Source: AP-15 sp963737145
GTDB lineage: Bacteria; Pseudomonadota; Alphaproteobacteria; ATCC43930; CGMCC-115725
Assembly: GCA_963737145.1 (NCBI GenBank)
Contig: CAVTRO010000001.1
Coordinates: 124,001 to 188,000, forward strand
DNA length: 64,000 nucleotides
Reading direction: 5' to 3'
In this document: one piece after another, positions 41,830 through 50,699 of the stretch
Numbering within the stretch: the first letter of the stretch is position 1
Layout: every line of letters starts with the position of its first letter
Made by a program: the position numbers and the translations under genes
Notes under the pieces: generated by a model
Databases searched by the model: none
The model's input: only the letters and a program-made list of their open reading frames with translations
Told to the model about the DNA's origin: nothing

Positions 41830-44800
41830 TCAATAGGAGTGCGCGAGCAGCGTCGCTTGGGCGCCGCTATCGCCGGCGGGCAGCCTATGTTCGGCCTGCC
41901 CGGTTACGGCAAAACTCGGCGACCACGCGCTCCATTGCGTGCCGTCATTCGCGCGCACCCACAAGGTATCGCTGCCGCTGCCGCTGCCGCTCTGATAGGT
42001 GGTCCGAGCGAGCTGCTCAGCGGTGACGTAGATGTCGGTGTTGGTTGGCTGAACCACGCCGTTGACGAGAAAGTGCCCGCCGCCGCCCCCGGTATCCCAG
42101 AAATCATACTGGGTGATCGCGTCGCCATCCGGGTCGCTCGCGGTGAACAGCGACGAAGCGGCAAAGACCTGCCCGGAGCTGGCGACGGTGTTCGAATTGG
42201 TCGGCGTGACTACCGGCGGGGTGTCGACATTCTGCGCAGTCACGGTGAAGCTCGGCGACCATGCGCTCCACTGCGTGCCGTCATTGGCGCGCACCCATAA
42301 CGTGTCGGTGCCGTTGCCGCTCTGATAGGTGGTTTGCGCGAGCTGCTCAGCAGTAACGTAGACGTCGCTGTTGGCCGGCTGGGTCACGCCGTTCAAGAGA
42401 AAGTGCCCGCCACCGCCGCCTGTGTCCCAGAAATCGTATTGGGTGAGCGCGTCGCCGTCCGGGTCGCTCGCGGTGAACAGCGACGAGGCGGCAAAGATCT
42501 GACCGGCGCTGGCCGCAATGTTCGAGTCGGTTGGCGTCACCACCGGCGGGGTGTCCACCGTCTGTGCAGTGATCGTAAAGCTCGGCGACCATGCGCTCCA
42601 CTGCGCGCCGTCATTGGCGCGCACCCATAAGGTATCGGTGCCGTTGCCGCTCTGGTAAGTAGTCTGCGCGAGCTGCGCGGCCGAGACGTAAATGTCCCCG
42701 TTGGCTGGCTGCGCTACGCCACTGACGAGAAAGTGCCCGCCACCGCCGCCGGTGTCCCAGAAATCGTATTGGGTGAGCGCGTCGCCGTCCGGGTCGCTCG
42801 CGGTGAACAGCGCCGAGGCAGCAAAGGCCTGCCCGGGGCTGGCCGTGATGTTCGAGTTGGTCGGTGTCACGATCGGCGGGGTGTCCGTCGGAGAGTTTAC
42901 CGCCGCTGAGGGAGGATCAACGGGGGTGGCCACTCCCTGAAAACTATTGTTGCTCAATTGGACGGGTATAGCGGGCGCGTCGTAGATGCCGGTCGCCTGG
43001 GAAAGGCCGGTGCTGATGAACGTATTGTCCGAGACCGACAGGCTATTGCTCCCGTAGATCAGCCCCTCCTCGCCATAAGCGACCATTATCTCGTTTGGGC
43101 TCGCGGGGCCTTGCACGATCTGGTTCCCCGAAATTGTGACGACTCCGCCGTTTGGCGTATCGATCCCATAGCTGGTCGAGCCGGCGCCGATACCGTCCGC
43201 AGGGTCGGCGGCGCCATCATAAATCCGGTTGTTCGTGATGGTGGTTGTCGTCGCGCGGCTCTTGATGTCGTGGCCGATCAGCTGGCCGCCAAAAAGACTG
43301 CCGGTGACCGTAAGGGTGCCCGCAAGATTGACGTAAAGCGCGTGCTGAAAGTAATTGGGATTGGGGTTGCCGTTGTTCTCGAAAGTGGAGTTGATGATCT
43401 GGATCGTTTCGCTCGCGTCGTAGCCGGTGAGGATTCCTTCCTGGTTCCCGATGAACGTGCTGTTTTCGACAATGAGGCTCGCGGCGGGATTGCCTCCGTC
43501 GACATTCTGGTCGCGGATCCCGGCGCCGTTGCCGCCATCGGCATTGCTGACCGCCGCACCTTCAAAAGTGAGGCCCCTGACGGTGAGGCTGGAGTCCGCA
43601 ACAATGATGCCCTTCTCATTCGGGATCAGCTCGGTCGCGAGCAGCACAACTGCGCCCGCGGCATTGGGGTCGACCTCGATCGTCATTGGACGCGTGACCT
43701 CCGAGAAGTCATTCGTGTAGGTTCCCGGAGCAACCCGAATGTCGAAATTGTCGTTCGGATTAGTGTCGGCATTAGCGAAATCGACGGCTGCGCTGATCGT
43801 CTGATATTGCCCGTGCGGCCCAACGGTGAGGATGATCGGCGCCGCTTGCGCGGTCGTCGAATTGGCGGGGATCGGCGGGGAGGCAGGCAAATCGCCCTGT
43901 CCCAGACTTGCCGCAGTATTGACTGTGCCCGCTGTCATTACAGTGAAACTCGGCGACCACGCGCTCCACTGCGTGCCGTCATTCGCGCGCACCCACAAGA
44001 TATCGCTGCCGCTGCCGCTCTGATAGGTGGTCTGAGCGAGCTGCTCAGCGGTGACGTAGACGTCGGTGTTGGCTGGCTGGGTCACGCCGTTTACGAGGAA
44101 GTGCCCGCCGCCGCCCCCGGTATCCCAGAAATCGTATTGGGTGATCGCGTCGCCGTCCGGGTCGCTCGCGGTGAACAGCGACGAGGCGGCAAAGACCTCC
44201 CCAGGGCTTGCGGTGATGTTCGAATTGCTGACTGTCACCACCGGTGGAGCGTCGACCGGCTGCGCAGTGACCGTGAAGCCGGGCGACCATGCGCTCCATT
44301 GCGTCCCGTCATTGGCGCGCACCCACAAGATGTCGGTACCATTTCCGCTCTGGTAGGTAGTCTGCGCGAGCTGCGCGGCGGAAACGTAAATGTCGCTGTT
44401 GGCCGGCTGGGCCACGCCGTTCACGAGAAACTGCCCGCCACCGCCGCCGGTGTCCCAGAAATCATATTGGGTGATCGCGTCGCCGTCCGGGTCGCTCGCG
44501 GTGAACAGCGACGAGGCGGAAAAAATCTGCCCGGGGCTTGTCGTAATGTTCGAATTGCTCACGGTCACCACCGGCGGGGTGTCGATCCTCGACGTGCCGC
44601 TGTCCCAGCCGATCGCGTTCATGACGCGCAGATCGTTGGCGCTGACCAGTTCGACCCCCCCACTGCGGATCGCCGCATTGTAGGCATCGTTGGCGCCCCC
44701 GACTGCCCAGTCGCCCGGATCTTCGCCGGACAGAGTATTGAAATTGTTCAGGCCGGTGTTGCCGCCGTCGAGCGAGAAGTAGGCGGTGTTTCCAGCCGCT

Positions 44801-45615
44801 AATTGCCGCGCGCCGGGGCTCGAATAGCGAAACAGGTCCAACGCGGAGTAGGTCTGCGAGAGACCGCCGAGCGGGGTGCCGAGTAGTGCGATCCGCCCCA
44901 TCACTTCCGAGATCTCGTGCTCGGCGACGCCAATAAAGTCGTAGGCTCCCGCAACCGCCCGATTATTCGGGTCGAAGGTATAATTGACGCCCGAGGAAAA
45001 TCCGACATAGCCGTCGACTGCGGCGCCGGCGCCTAGCCCTAGAGCTTTCGCCTGCGCGGTTGTAAGCAGGAAGCTGCCGCCGCCGGTCGGATCGCTCGCC
45101 GGCAAGCTGGCGACCGCAGTGGCGTCGTCGGCAAATTTGGCATCGGCCGTCAGGGCCGCCTTGACTTGCGAGTAGCTGAATACGTCGAGATAGCTTTCAC
45201 TCGCGCCGAGCGTGCCGGATCCCAAGGTTTGCCCGGCGACTTCACCCCATCCGACATCGATATTGACGGTGATGGGGTCATGGAACACGCTTTCGTAGTA
45301 GTTTACGGCGTCGGTAATCGCGCTGATGAAGCCGGCCGGGGCATTGCTGACGCTGCCGTCGTAATTGATGTTGAAAACGAGGCCGCCGGCGGCGCCCACC
45401 TGAACCGTGGTTCCCGCCAACGACGCGGACCCGCTGGTCGCATCACCGCCGGTCGCGGCCGCGGTCGCCAGGATACTGGCGGGATTGATGTAGCCACCTG
45501 TCGCGGCGGATGTCGGCTGGGCGGCAACACTCTCGGACGAACCGGACCCGTCATCGACCTCCAGCAGTCCCACAGCGTCCTGTTGACCCGCCGCATCGGC
45601 AAGCTTGTAGATCAT
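41830..45615 (-). CDS. Large secreted repeat protein with putative metalloprotease domain (NF038122-like)
   Basis: 1261 residues from the ATG at 45615, preceded by GAGGGGGAA; an upstream in-frame ATG at 45762 is less likely. The N-terminal 350 residues contain GVAEHEISEVMGRIALLGTP (zinc-binding His and Glu near 233-237; the usual second His is Glu) and LDLFRYSSPG, as in NF038122-type metalloproteases. Five 110-residue repeats follow (consensus FTASDPDGDAITQYDFWDTG, LAQTTYQSGNGTDILWVRAN, DGTQWSAWSPSFTVTA), two before and three after a parallel beta-helix block (ENSTFIGNQEGILTG, TITNNRIYDGAA). There is no classical signal peptide, so type I secretion with a C-terminal signal is likely, although no RTX nonapeptides are seen. 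It may be a surface or biofilm protein. Confidence 0.78.
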   Translation of the reverse strand: MIYKLADAAGQQDAVGLLEVDDGSGSSESVAAQPTSAATGGYINPASILATAAATGGDATSGSASLAGTTVQVGAAGGLVFNINYDGSVSNAPAGFISAITDAVNYYESVFHDPITVNIDVGWGEVAGQTLGSGTLGASESYLDVFSYSQVKAALTADAKFADDATAVASLPASDPTGGGSFLLTTAQAKALGLGAGAAVDGYVGFSSGVNYTFDPNNRAVAGAYDFIGVAEHEISEVMGRIALLGTPLGGLSQTYSALDLFRYSSPGARQLAAGNTAYFSLDGGNTGLNNFNTLSGEDPGDWAVGGANDAYNAAIRSGGVELVSANDLRVMNAIGWDSGTSRIDTPPVVTVSNSNITTSPGQIFSASSLFTASDPDGDAITQYDFWDTGGGGGQFLVNGVAQPANSDIYVSAAQLAQTTYQSGNGTDILWVRANDGTQWSAWSPGFTVTAQPVDAPPVVTVSNSNITASPGEVFAASSLFTASDPDGDAITQYDFWDTGGGGGHFLVNGVTQPANTDVYVTAEQLAQTTYQSGSGSDILWVRANDGTQWSAWSPSFTVMTAGTVNTAASLGQGDLPASPPIPANSTTAQAAPIILTVGPHGQYQTISAAVDFANADTNPNDNFDIRVAPGTYTNDFSEVTRPMTIEVDPNAAGAVVLLATELIPNEKGIIVADSSLTVRGLTFEGAAVSNADGGNGAGIRDQNVDGGNPAASLIVENSTFIGNQEGILTGYDASETIQIINSTFENNGNPNPNYFQHALYVNLAGTLTVTGSLFGGQLIGHDIKSRATTTTITNNRIYDGAADPADGIGAGSTSYGIDTPNGGVVTISGNQIVQGPASPNEIMVAYGEEGLIYGSNSLSVSDNTFISTGLSQATGIYDAPAIPVQLSNNSFQGVATPVDPPSAAVNSPTDTPPIVTPTNSNITASPGQAFAASALFTASDPDGDALTQYDFWDTGGGGGHFLVSGVAQPANGDIYVSAAQLAQTTYQSGNGTDTLWVRANDGAQWSAWSPSFTITAQTVDTPPVVTPTDSNIAASAGQIFAASSLFTASDPDGDALTQYDFWDTGGGGGHFLLNGVTQPANSDVYVTAEQLAQTTYQSGNGTDTLWVRANDGTQWSAWSPSFTVTAQNVDTPPVVTPTNSNTVASSGQVFAASSLFTASDPDGDAITQYDFWDTGGGGGHFLVNGVVQPTNTDIYVTAEQLARTTYQSGSGSGSDTLWVRANDGTQWSAWSPSFAVTGQAEHRLPAGDSGAQATLLAHSY
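41880..42890 (-). repeat. Three tandem about 330-base repeats (C-terminal cluster)
   Basis: Near-identical blocks recur with the phrase for SDPDGDA(I/L)TQYDFWDTGGGGG at about 42090, 42421 and 42751. Two further copies at about 44124 and 44449 form the other cluster. High DNA identity suggests recent duplication and exchange between copies, and it also creates long open antisense frames. Confidence 0.85.
43940..44590 (-). repeat. Two tandem about 330-base repeats (N-terminal cluster)
   Basis: Same unit as at 41880-42890, separated from it by about 1 kb coding for a beta-helix region. Confidence 0.82.
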
Positions 45616-45889
45616 CCGTTCCCCCTCGAGAAATGATCCCCGGACCAACGGCGGCGCTAGGCAGGTCCGTAGGACCAGCCACCGATCGAAAGACGCGCAT
45701 CGCCGCAGGAATAATGGCAGTAACGCCTCGTTAACAAATCTACCGGGTCGCAGCAACCACAAAATTGATGGGTCAAAATTATGACGTATGTCGGGTCAGC
45801 CAATTAGGTCGTAACATAGTTAAAATTTTGACCGGCACATTACTTGCTTGAGTGCGTCGCCGGGATGCGTCGGCAGCCTGTTCTTTCAT

Positions 45890-46594
45890 TTAACGAGCAC
45901 CGGGAACGAGCACCGGCGCCTCGTGGCAGACCCCGATGCGGCGCGCGTTTTTCGCCCAGTAAAACAGGGGCGCCTCTCCCTTGGCGGTACCGCTGTGGAG
46001 GGCGATCGCCCGGGCCAGCATGAACCGCGTCACATCGCGAAACGATTCGAGCGGGTGTTGCCCGACCCGGTACCAACGGACATCCTCGAGTTCTTCGCTC
46101 GACTCCGGTTCGTCGAACACATTAGCGCCGTCGCTAAGGAAAAACCGGGTATTGAACCGCCGGTTCGAGTGAGACGGGGTGATCGCCCGCCCGACATAGG
46201 TCAACAGGTCCAATGCCGCGACAAGACCGCGCTCACGATAGGCTCGTTCGATCTGGCTGGTGGCCGGCGGCGCGGCGTGCGAAGCAGCCGGCCGGCCCAC
46301 CAGCACCCCGACCTCTTCCCAGGTCTCGCGCAGCGCCGCCCGCGCAGAGTGCGCGAGACGCAGACCCAACGCATCGCTGCCCGCTTCGACACTCCACGCG
46401 ATCCGGTCGGGCGGGTCGATCGCACCGCCCGGAAAGACGTGCACCCCGGGCATGAATTTGACGTGCAGAGGACGGCGGCCGGCGAGGACTTCGATGTTCC
46501 GCCCCTCGCCGCGCAACAGAATCAGCGAGGCAGCATCACGCGGCCGCACCACCGGTTTACGCGTGCTGGCCGGCACCTGCACAACATCGTTCAT
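45890..46594 (-). CDS. Nudix hydrolase
   Basis: 234 residues. After RDAASLILLRGEGRNIEVLA and RRPLHVKFMPGVHVFPGGAI comes the Nudix box, interrupted by a long insertion: GGAID...ARAALRETWEEVGVLVG, with the catalytic RExxEE. The insertion and the C-terminal EELEDVRWYRVGQHPLESFR resemble NUDT19/acyl-CoA-type Nudix enzymes of Proteobacteria. It would hydrolyse a nucleoside diphosphate or CoA-linked substrate in the cytoplasm. The DTW gene ends seven bases upstream on the same strand. Confidence 0.88.
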   Translation of the reverse strand: MNDVVQVPASTRKPVVRPRDAASLILLRGEGRNIEVLAGRRPLHVKFMPGVHVFPGGAIDPPDRIAWSVEAGSDALGLRLAHSARAALRETWEEVGVLVGRPAASHAAPPATSQIERAYRERGLVAALDLLTYVGRAITPSHSNRRFNTRFFLSDGANVFDEPESSEELEDVRWYRVGQHPLESFRDVTRFMLARAIALHSGTAKGEAPLFYWAKNARRIGVCHEAPVLVPGAR

Positions 46595-46601
46595 GAAAAA
46601 A

Positions 46602-47252
46602 TTATAGGTTCGGTCGGGCCGCTTTGCGAGCCCGACGCATTTGGGCAGAGGGTCGGTGGGCGGTCCGGGCTTCGGCGATCAGGCGATCGAGCCGATCGAG
46701 AAGCGCGGCTTCGATTTCGGGGCCTCCGTCGAGGCGCTTCAACAGCAGCGCGGCGGCTTCGAGCGTCGAGAGCGCCTCGCGGCGCGGCTCCCGGCGCACC
46801 CGGCCAAAGCGCGACCGGTGCCGCGGGTTGAGCACGAGGCGATGGAGCCGGAGGAGCCAGGGGTTGCGCCACCACAGGGTCTTGGCCTCGCTCCAGCTGC
46901 CGTCGAGCAGCACGACGCCTTGGAGGCCGCGCAGCATCACGTCCTGGTCGGCCGCCGGGGTTCCCGCTCGGTCGAGAACAACAATCTCCCGCTCCAGGCC
47001 GAAGGCCGCCGGCCGAGCCGAGCCAAGGTAGAGTACCGCCCATTGCCCCGGATCGGCGGAATGGCCGAGCGCCCGCGCGAGGTTCGGCCACGACAGCCCG
47101 ACGACGAGCGCAGCCCGCCGCAGAGCCGCGCAGGTCGCCGCCGCGGTCGCCAGCACTTCCTTCTTCTCCTGCGGGTGCTGCAGGACCAGCACAAAGAGGC
47201 GGTTGTCGATCGGCTCCACCACTGCTGTCCCGCGCATTTCCTTTTCAACCAC
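46602..47252 (-). CDS. DTW-domain protein, tRNA-uridine aminocarboxypropyltransferase-like
   Basis: 216 residues (or 211 from an ATG at 47237). Family marks are LFVLVLQHPQEKKEVLATAA, GVVLLDGSWSEAKTLWWRNP (the D-G-S/T-W signature) and LLRLHRLVLNPRHRSRFGRV. DTW enzymes add a 3-amino-3-carboxypropyl group from SAM to uridine in tRNA. Many members begin with a Cys-x-x-Cys zinc region that is not present here, so this is a short form or starts late. It is probably co-transcribed with the Nudix gene downstream. Confidence 0.75.
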   Translation of the reverse strand: MVEKEMRGTAVVEPIDNRLFVLVLQHPQEKKEVLATAAATCAALRRAALVVGLSWPNLARALGHSADPGQWAVLYLGSARPAAFGLEREIVVLDRAGTPAADQDVMLRGLQGVVLLDGSWSEAKTLWWRNPWLLRLHRLVLNPRHRSRFGRVRREPRREALSTLEAAALLLKRLDGGPEIEAALLDRLDRLIAEARTAHRPSAQMRRARKAARPNL

Positions 47253-47413
47253 TGGCTTTTTCGCCCTATATGGAATGTCCGGGTCAATTTGTCGTTAATC
47301 CGCTGCCACCACTATAGGCTCCGCTCGGCTTGCCGGTAGGCGAGGTCTCGTGGCACATGAATTGCCTGGATCTCCCGCCCGGATCTCCCCGGGGGCAGCC
47401 GATCGAGGAGTTT

Positions 47414-48286
47414 ATGCACAAACCTGTCCGCAAGGCTGTTTTCCCGGTCGCCGGGTTGGGCACCCGGTTTCTGCCGGCGACCAAGGCGATGCCCAAAGAA
47501 ATGCTGCCGATCGTCGACAAGCCGCTCATTCATTACGCCGTCGAGGAGGCCAAGGCGGCGGGCATCGAGCAGTTCTTCTTTGTGACGAGCCGGGGCAAGA
47601 GCGCGATCGACGATCATTTCGATCGCGCCTATGAGCTCGAGGCGACGCTGCGCGAGCGGGGCAAGGAGGACGTGCTCGAGGAACTCGAAGCACGGCTGCC
47701 CGAACCTGGGCAAATCGCCTATACGCGGCAACAGACCCCGCTGGGCCTCGGCCATGCCGTGTGGTGCGCCCGCGGATTGGTCGGCGACGAACCTTTCGCG
47801 GTGCTCCTCGCCGACGATCTGATGGTCTGCGATCGACCCTGTCTCGCACAGATGGTCGAGACCTACGCACGGACCGGTGGCAATCTCGCGGCGATCATCG
47901 AGGTGCCGCGGGCGCACACCGCGCGCTACGGCGTGCTCGACATCGTCTCCGACGACGGCCGGCTGGTGCGGGCGAGAGGAGTGGTGGAAAAGCCCGATCC
48001 CGCCGAGGCGCCTTCGACTTCCACGATTATCGGCCGCTACATCATCCAGCCCGAGGTTTTTGGCCACCTCTCCAACGCCGAGCCGGGCAGCGGCGGCGAG
48101 ATACAGCTGACCGACGCACTGGGCAAGCTGATTGAAGAGGGGCAGGCCTTTCATGGGCTGCGCTTCGAAGGCCGGCGCTTCGATTGCGGCGACAAGCTCG
48201 GCTTTCTCGAAGCGACGGTCGCGCTCGGGCTGCAGCACCCCGAGCTCGGGCCCGGGCTGCGCAAGATCCTCTCCGCCTACCTCTGA
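47414..48286 (+). CDS. galU: UTP-glucose-1-phosphate uridylyltransferase
   Basis: 290 residues from the ATG at 47414 behind GAGGAG. The nucleotidyltransferase motif AVFPVAGLGTRFLPATKAMP KEML is complete, as are PIVDKPLIHYAVEEAKAAGI and LGLGHAVWCARGLVGDEPFA. It makes UDP-glucose for exopolysaccharide and glycolipids. The phosphoglucomutase/phosphomannomutase gene follows 12 bases later, which gives the two steps glucose-6-phosphate to glucose-1-phosphate to UDP-glucose. Confidence 0.96.
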   Translation: MHKPVRKAVFPVAGLGTRFLPATKAMPKEMLPIVDKPLIHYAVEEAKAAGIEQFFFVTSRGKSAIDDHFDRAYELEATLRERGKEDVLEELEARLPEPGQIAYTRQQTPLGLGHAVWCARGLVGDEPFAVLLADDLMVCDRPCLAQMVETYARTGGNLAAIIEVPRAHTARYGVLDIVSDDGRLVRARGVVEKPDPAEAPSTSTIIGRYIIQPEVFGHLSNAEPGSGGEIQLTDALGKLIEEGQAFHGLRFEGRRFDCGDKLGFLEATVALGLQHPELGPGLRKILSAYL

Positions 48287-48298
48287 TCGGAACAATTT

Positions 48299-49678
48299 AT
48301 GGCCCATCATTTCGACCCGACGATCCTGCGCGAATACGACATTCGCGGGATCGTCGGGCAGACCCTGTCCGCCGCCGACGCGCGGGCCATCGGGCGGGCC
48401 TACGCGGTTACCCTCGCCGAGGCCGGCGGACGCCGCGTCGCCGTCGGCTATGACGGCCGCCTTACCTCGCCCGAACTCGAAGCCGCGCTCGTCGACGGCC
48501 TCAGGGTGGAGGGCGCCGATGTCGTGCGGATCGGCCGGGGGCCGACGCCGATGCTCTATTACGCGGCGGTGACGCTCGGGGTCGACGGCGGGGTCATGGT
48601 CACCGGCTCACACAACCCGCCCGACCACAACGGCTTCAAGTTCGTCTTCCAGGGCAAGTCGTTTTACGGCGCGGCGATCCAGAAACTCGGCGAGACGGCG
48701 GGGCGCCTCGGCGCTCCGCGCGGCGAGCGAGGAAGGGTCGAAGAGCGCGCGATCCGCGACGATTATGTCGCGCGGCTGGCGCAGGATTACCGCGGGGACA
48801 GGCCGCTGACCGTCGCCTGGGACCCCGGAAACGGCGCGACCGGCGATGTCGTCCAGCAGCTCACCGCGCGTCTGCCCGGCAGGCACCTCCTGCTCAACGA
48901 GACGATCGACGGCACCTTTCCGGCCCATCATCCCGACCCGACGATCCCGGAGAATCTGGTTCAACTGCAAGAGGCGGTGGCGCGCGAGCGCTGCGATCTC
49001 GGCATCGCCTTCGACGGCGACGGCGACCGCATCGGCGTTGTCGACTCGCACGGCCGGATTCTGTGGGGCGATCAGCTGATGGTGGTGCTGGCGCGCGACG
49101 TGCTGAGCCGCCATCCGGGCGCGCCGATCCTTGCCGATGTAAAGGCGAGCCAGGTGCTGTTCGACGAGATCGCTCGCGCGGGGGGACGCCCGGTCATGGC
49201 GGCCACCGGGCATTCGCTGATCAAGGCAAAGCTCGCCGAGATGGGCGCGCCGCTCGCCGGCGAAATGAGCGGCCACATCTTCTTCGCAGACGGCTATTAC
49301 GGGTTCGACGATGCGGTCTATGTCGCCGTGCGGCTGCTCGCCATCCTGTCGAGAGCCCGGCTCAGTCTCGCTGAGATGCGCGATGGGCTGCCCTTGGTCG
49401 TCAATACGCCCGAATTGCGCTTTCCGTGCTCGGAGAGCCGCAAATTCGAAGTCGTGCGCGAGGTCCGCGAACGCTTGCACAAGGCGGGGGCCGAGATGAC
49501 CGACATCGACGGCGTGCGCGTGCGCACCGCCGACGGCTGGTGGCTGTTGCGCGCCTCGAACACCCAGGCCGTCCTCGTCGCCCGTGCCGAATCCGCAACT
49601 CCAGAGGGCCTCGCCCGGCTCAAACTGGAGCTCGCCGCCGAACTTGCCGCCAGCGGGGTGCAACTGCCTGATGCGTGA
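48299..49678 (+). CDS. Phosphomannomutase/phosphoglucomutase
   Basis: 459 residues of the alpha-D-phosphohexomutase family: FDPTILREYDIRGIVGQTLS, active serine in VMVTGSHNPPDHNGFK, metal loop AFDGDGDRIGVVDS, sugar-binding GEMSGHIFFADGYYGFDDAV and the C-terminal phosphate-binding RASNTQAVLVARAE. This is the AlgC/ManB type that acts on mannose and glucose phosphates. With galU just upstream it supplies nucleotide sugars for the cell envelope. Confidence 0.95.
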   Translation: MAHHFDPTILREYDIRGIVGQTLSAADARAIGRAYAVTLAEAGGRRVAVGYDGRLTSPELEAALVDGLRVEGADVVRIGRGPTPMLYYAAVTLGVDGGVMVTGSHNPPDHNGFKFVFQGKSFYGAAIQKLGETAGRLGAPRGERGRVEERAIRDDYVARLAQDYRGDRPLTVAWDPGNGATGDVVQQLTARLPGRHLLLNETIDGTFPAHHPDPTIPENLVQLQEAVARERCDLGIAFDGDGDRIGVVDSHGRILWGDQLMVVLARDVLSRHPGAPILADVKASQVLFDEIARAGGRPVMAATGHSLIKAKLAEMGAPLAGEMSGHIFFADGYYGFDDAVYVAVRLLAILSRARLSLAEMRDGLPLVVNTPELRFPCSESRKFEVVREVRERLHKAGAEMTDIDGVRVRTADGWWLLRASNTQAVLVARAESATPEGLARLKLELAAELAASGVQLPDA

Positions 49679-49931
49679 GCCTCTCACCGACGTCTTTGCC
49701 GCGCCAGTGAGGAATCCCCTCTCCGCCCTTCAGGGGCCTACAAGGGGGGATGGAGGGGCCCAACCCTAGTGTTGGGAGCAACCCCAATTAGATGATTGAA
49801 GGTCCAGGATCTGTAGGATGGGTTGAGCAATAGCGAAACCCATCCCAACGACGGCAGACGATGGTTTTGCTTCCGCTCAACCCCTCCCACAAGTGTCGCG
49901 CACGACAGGTGGGGCGGCGTTCGTGGAGAGA
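49679..49931. repeat. Intergenic region with two REP-type palindromes
   Basis: CCCCTCTCCGCCCTTCAGGGG near 49717 is a relative of the other GC-rich hairpins. GGATGGGTT at 49816-49824 pairs perfectly with 49837-49845 around a 12-base loop, an element type frequent in Bradyrhizobium-like genomes. No gene is seen in this stretch. Confidence 0.65.
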
Positions 49932-50337
49932 TCAGTTCGGGGCGATCAGCGTTATTCCCGCAAAAAAAAAGGTCCTGTATCGGGCAGCATCGCGAGTGAT
50001 CAGCATGCAATCGGCTATTACCGCGTGGGCGCCGATGAAGACATCGGGCAAGACCCCCGTCCTGATACCGCCGGCTAAGCGATATTATCGGAATGCCTTG
50101 CCGGCTTAGGAACAACGCCGCAGGAGGTATCGCTGCGTTGATCAGCCCTGCTCTGCGGATCATTTCGTCGAGTTCTTCGATTGTCGCGATAGCCGACCGA
50201 AAGTTCTGCGTAGACAATGTCGTTGATCGCGACCTGGCCCGGGCGGCCGCAGAGTCCAGCCGCTGTTGCGACCACTCGACCCACTGGCGGTCACTGGTGA
50301 CTAAGTCTAAAAGGATGTTCGTGTCGACAAGGATCAC
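49932..50337 (-). pseudogene. Degenerate VapC-type PIN toxin
   Basis: The start at 50337 (a GTG overlapping the antitoxin stop) reads ILVDTNILLDLVTSDRQWVE, then the frame moves: VAINDIVYAELSVGY is found in a second frame, IEELDEMIRRAGLINAAIPP in the first again, and RTGVLPDVFIGAHAVIADCM, LITRDAARYRTF in another, ending at 49932. Joining these requires at least three frame changes, and one in-frame TAA remains near 50078. A run of nine A (plus strand, 49962-49970) lies in the last part. Active-site Asp and Glu are still recognisable, but the gene cannot be translated as written. Confidence 0.78.
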
Positions 50338-50566
50338 CCACTATCCTCGCCGCGCGTTAGAGCCATGATCTCATCGGTCGTCATGCCGAGCTTCGCGCTC
50401 CCTCTCAGGCGGGCAAATCTGCTCTCCGGTGGCGGGTTGCGCGTTTTGAGGAAGACCCGACCATCTTCCGCCAGTTCGAAATCGATGTCCGATCCCACTT
50501 TGAGGCCCAGGTGCTCGCGTAATCGTCGAAGGATCGTCACCTGACCCTTGATGTCATCTTTGTCAT
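50334..50566 (-). CDS. AbrB/MazE-type antitoxin (frame problem at start)
   Basis: About 76 residues. The DNA-binding core IKGQVTILRRLREHLGLKVG and DIDFELAEDGRVFLKTRNPP is clear, and the C-terminal FARLRGSAKLGMTTDEIMAL binds the toxin. The only sensible start, the ATG at 50566, is out of frame with the core by one base (between about 50553 and 50547), so a single indel is implied. Its stop overlaps the toxin start (GTGA). The pair is probably inactive, because the toxin is broken. Confidence 0.7.
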
Positions 50567-50699
50567 GGTCCGTCCTCGTAATACCGAAGTTCCCAGAAGT
50601 ATTACATAGGATGAGATCGGCGATCGTGTCAGGATGTGACTTGGTAAATTCGCAGGGATGGGTCGTGGCGCCAGGACTTCCCACGCTGAAGGTGGTGGC

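Noticed and set aside
42958..44802. Plus-strand open frame of 614 codons inside the repeat protein
   Set aside because: It mirrors the repeats of the minus-strand gene and arises from codon bias; the sense product has clear domains.
41830..45615. RTX toxin assignment for the large repeat protein
   Set aside because: The DPDGD repeats are 110 residues long and lack the GGxGxDxUx nonapeptides.
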